Program-made: the position numbers and the translations under genes
Notes under the pieces: model-generated
The model's input: only the letters and a program-made list of their open reading frames with translations
What the model was told of the DNA's origin: nothing
Database searches by the model: none
Part shown: piece by piece, positions 6,143 to 7,082 of the stretch
How positions within the stretch are numbered: position 1 is the stretch's first letter
Layout of the letters: each line of letters starts with the position of its first letter
NCBI GenBank assembly: GCA_027027485.1
Contig: JALVLL010000258.1
Coordinates: 1-7,082 of the forward strand
DNA from: Candidatus Bipolaricaulota bacterium
GTDB lineage: Bacteria > Bipolaricaulota > Bipolaricaulia > Bipolaricaulales > Bipolaricaulaceae
Length of the DNA stretch: 7,082 nt
Reading direction: 5' to 3'

Positions 6143-6171
6143 AGCTTAGGGGAGGCGAGGGATATGGACAA
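6143..6171 (-). promoter_or_regulatory. Possible leaderless promoter of nth
   Basis: On the minus strand TTGTCC (6171-6166) is followed after 17 bases by TAAGCT (6148-6143), then six bases and the GTG start. The -35 overlaps the first codons of the divergent glycerate kinase gene. The -10 matches only three of six bases; the spacing and the lack of a Shine-Dalgarno are the main support. Confidence 0.35.
6151..6155 (+). promoter_or_regulatory. Shine-Dalgarno of the glycerate 2-kinase gene
   Basis: GGAGG stands 8 bases before the ATG at 6164 and fixes that start. It is the only convincing Shine-Dalgarno among the gene starts in this window, in contrast to the leaderless look of the others. Confidence 0.7.
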
Positions 6172-7082
6172 GGGTTTGCGGGAAGTGGCGCTCGGGATCA
6201 TAGATGCCGCCATCGCGGCGGTAAGGCCCGAGGAGTGTATCCGCCGTTCCTTACGCCTCGAGGGAGACATCCTCCATGTCGGTGATTCCCGGGTCGACCT
6301 TCGGGGGATCCGGAGGATCTATGTCGTCGGGTTCGGCAAGGCATCGGCGGGGATGGCCCGGGCCGTGGAGGGGATCCTGGGGGAGAGGATCTCCGGGGGG
6401 CTCGTGATAACCGCCGATGGATACCGTGTTCCCACCGATAAAGTAGAGGTACGCGAGGCGGGGCATCCCGTGCCCGACGAGCGTGGGCTCTCGGCGGCGG
6501 AGGAGATCCTCTCGATCGTCGAGGGAGCGAGGGAGGATGATTTGGTGATCGTCCTCATCTCCGGGGGAGGATCGGCCCTCCTCACCGCCCCGGCGGAGGG
6601 GATCTCCTTGGAGGATCTGGCGAGAACCAACGAGCTCCTCCTCCGCTCGGGGGCGGTGATCCAGGAGATAAACGCCGTGAGGAAACACCTCTCTCGGGCC
6701 AAAGGGGGCCAACTTGCCCGCCTGGCCCAACCGGCGCGGGTCATATCCCTGATCCTCTCGGACGTGGTGGGGGATCCCCTGGACTCCATCGCCTCGGGCC
6801 CCACCGTCCCCGATCCCACCACTTACACAGACGCCATCGCGGTGCTCAGGCGCTACGGCATCTGGGACGAGGTGCCCTCAAGCGTCCGGAGGCATCTCGA
6901 GCGCGGGGCCTCCGGGGAGGTCCCGGAGACCCCGAAGCCCGGGGACCCCTGTTTCGCCCGGGTCATAAACGTGATCGTGGGATCGGGGCGCCACGCCGCC
7001 GAGGCCGCCCTCGAAAAAGGGGAAGATCTTGGCTTCGAGGGAGCGATCCTCACCACCACCCTCGAGGGGGAGGCCCGGGAGG
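6164..7082 (+). CDS. gckA: Glycerate 2-kinase, MOFRL family (partial, 3' end outside window)
   Basis: The frame is open for 306 codons to the right edge; full-length members are usually a little over 400 residues, so the C-terminal MOFRL domain is probably outside. The enzyme phosphorylates D-glycerate with ATP to 2-phosphoglycerate, feeding lower glycolysis. Recognisable N-terminal (DUF4147) motifs in order are VVGFGKASAGMA (54-65, with the conserved lysine K59), GHPVPDERG (100-108), LISGGGSALLTAP (131-143), INAVRKHLSRAKGG (169-182), and SDVVGDPLDSIASGPTVPD (199-217). ATG6164 follows a good GGAGG. The gene is divergent from nth with 27 bases between the two start codons, so its own promoter must lie inside nth; I see no strong candidate. 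Glycerate could come from serine, sugar-acid or glucosyl/mannosylglycerate breakdown; nothing here decides between these. Confidence 0.93.
   Translation, partial: MDKGLREVALGIIDAAIAAVRPEECIRRSLRLEGDILHVGDSRVDLRGIRRIYVVGFGKASAGMARAVEGILGERISGGLVITADGYRVPTDKVEVREAGHPVPDERGLSAAEEILSIVEGAREDDLVIVLISGGGSALLTAPAEGISLEDLARTNELLLRSGAVIQEINAVRKHLSRAKGGQLARLAQPARVISLILSDVVGDPLDSIASGPTVPDPTTYTDAIAVLRRYGIWDEVPSSVRRHLERGASGEVPETPKPGDPCFARVINVIVGSGRHAAEAALEKGEDLGFEGAILTTTLEGEARE

Noticed and set aside
6251..6822. Two minus-strand open frames inside the glycerate kinase region
   Set aside because: They lie antisense to the kinase frame, which carries the family motifs without interruption.
1..7082. CRISPR arrays, insertion sequences, integrase sites or long direct repeats
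   Set aside because: None was seen by reading; the tRNA pair is intact, with no duplicated 3' fragment suggesting an integrated element.

Overview
The window is dense, GC-rich bacterial DNA, probably from a thermophile. The bacterial signs are CCA ends encoded in both tRNA genes, -35/-10 type promoters, an intrinsic terminator and one clear Shine-Dalgarno. The thermophile inference rests on Arg/Glu-rich, compact proteins and frequent AGG/ATA codons. The phylum cannot be fixed by eye. A deep-branching thermophilic lineage (for example Bipolaricaulota/Acetothermia, or a Deinococcus-Thermus-like group) would fit, but this is a guess.

Layout: (1) 1-791, minus strand: the N-terminal 263 residues of a flavoprotein dehydrogenase with an N-terminal 2Fe-2S domain, running off the left edge. 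(2) 792-868: a compact divergent promoter region whose two -35 elements share a small palindrome. (3) 869-5209, plus strand: a three-gene carbohydrate operon consisting of a GH130 enzyme, a 764-residue GT4 glycosyltransferase fused to a helical glycosidase-like domain, and a second, divergent GH130 protein. A strong hairpin terminator closes it. (4) 5256-5422, minus strand: tRNA-Ser(CGA) and tRNA-Arg(GCG) with no nucleotide between them. (5) 5477-6136, minus strand: endonuclease III (nth). (6) 6164-7082, plus strand: the first 306 codons of a MOFRL-type glycerate 2-kinase, running off the right edge. No stretch over 300 bases lacks a gene.

The most interesting system is the GH130 - GT4::helical domain - GH130 operon. 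GH130 enzymes that have been characterised cleave beta-mannosides, many by phosphorolysis that releases alpha-mannose-1-phosphate. Placing a glycosyltransferase between two of them suggests a locus that builds and recycles a mannose-containing oligosaccharide, storage glycan or solute. The GT4 domain lacks the usual EX7E glutamate pair, so its donor is open to question. The remaining genes (redox enzyme, base-excision repair, glycerate metabolism) are ordinary housekeeping or catabolic functions with no obvious tie to the operon.

The promoters proposed for the flavoprotein gene, the first GH130 gene and nth all place the transcription start within a few bases of the start codon, and these genes lack convincing Shine-Dalgarno sequences. 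This suggests that leaderless mRNAs are common in this organism.
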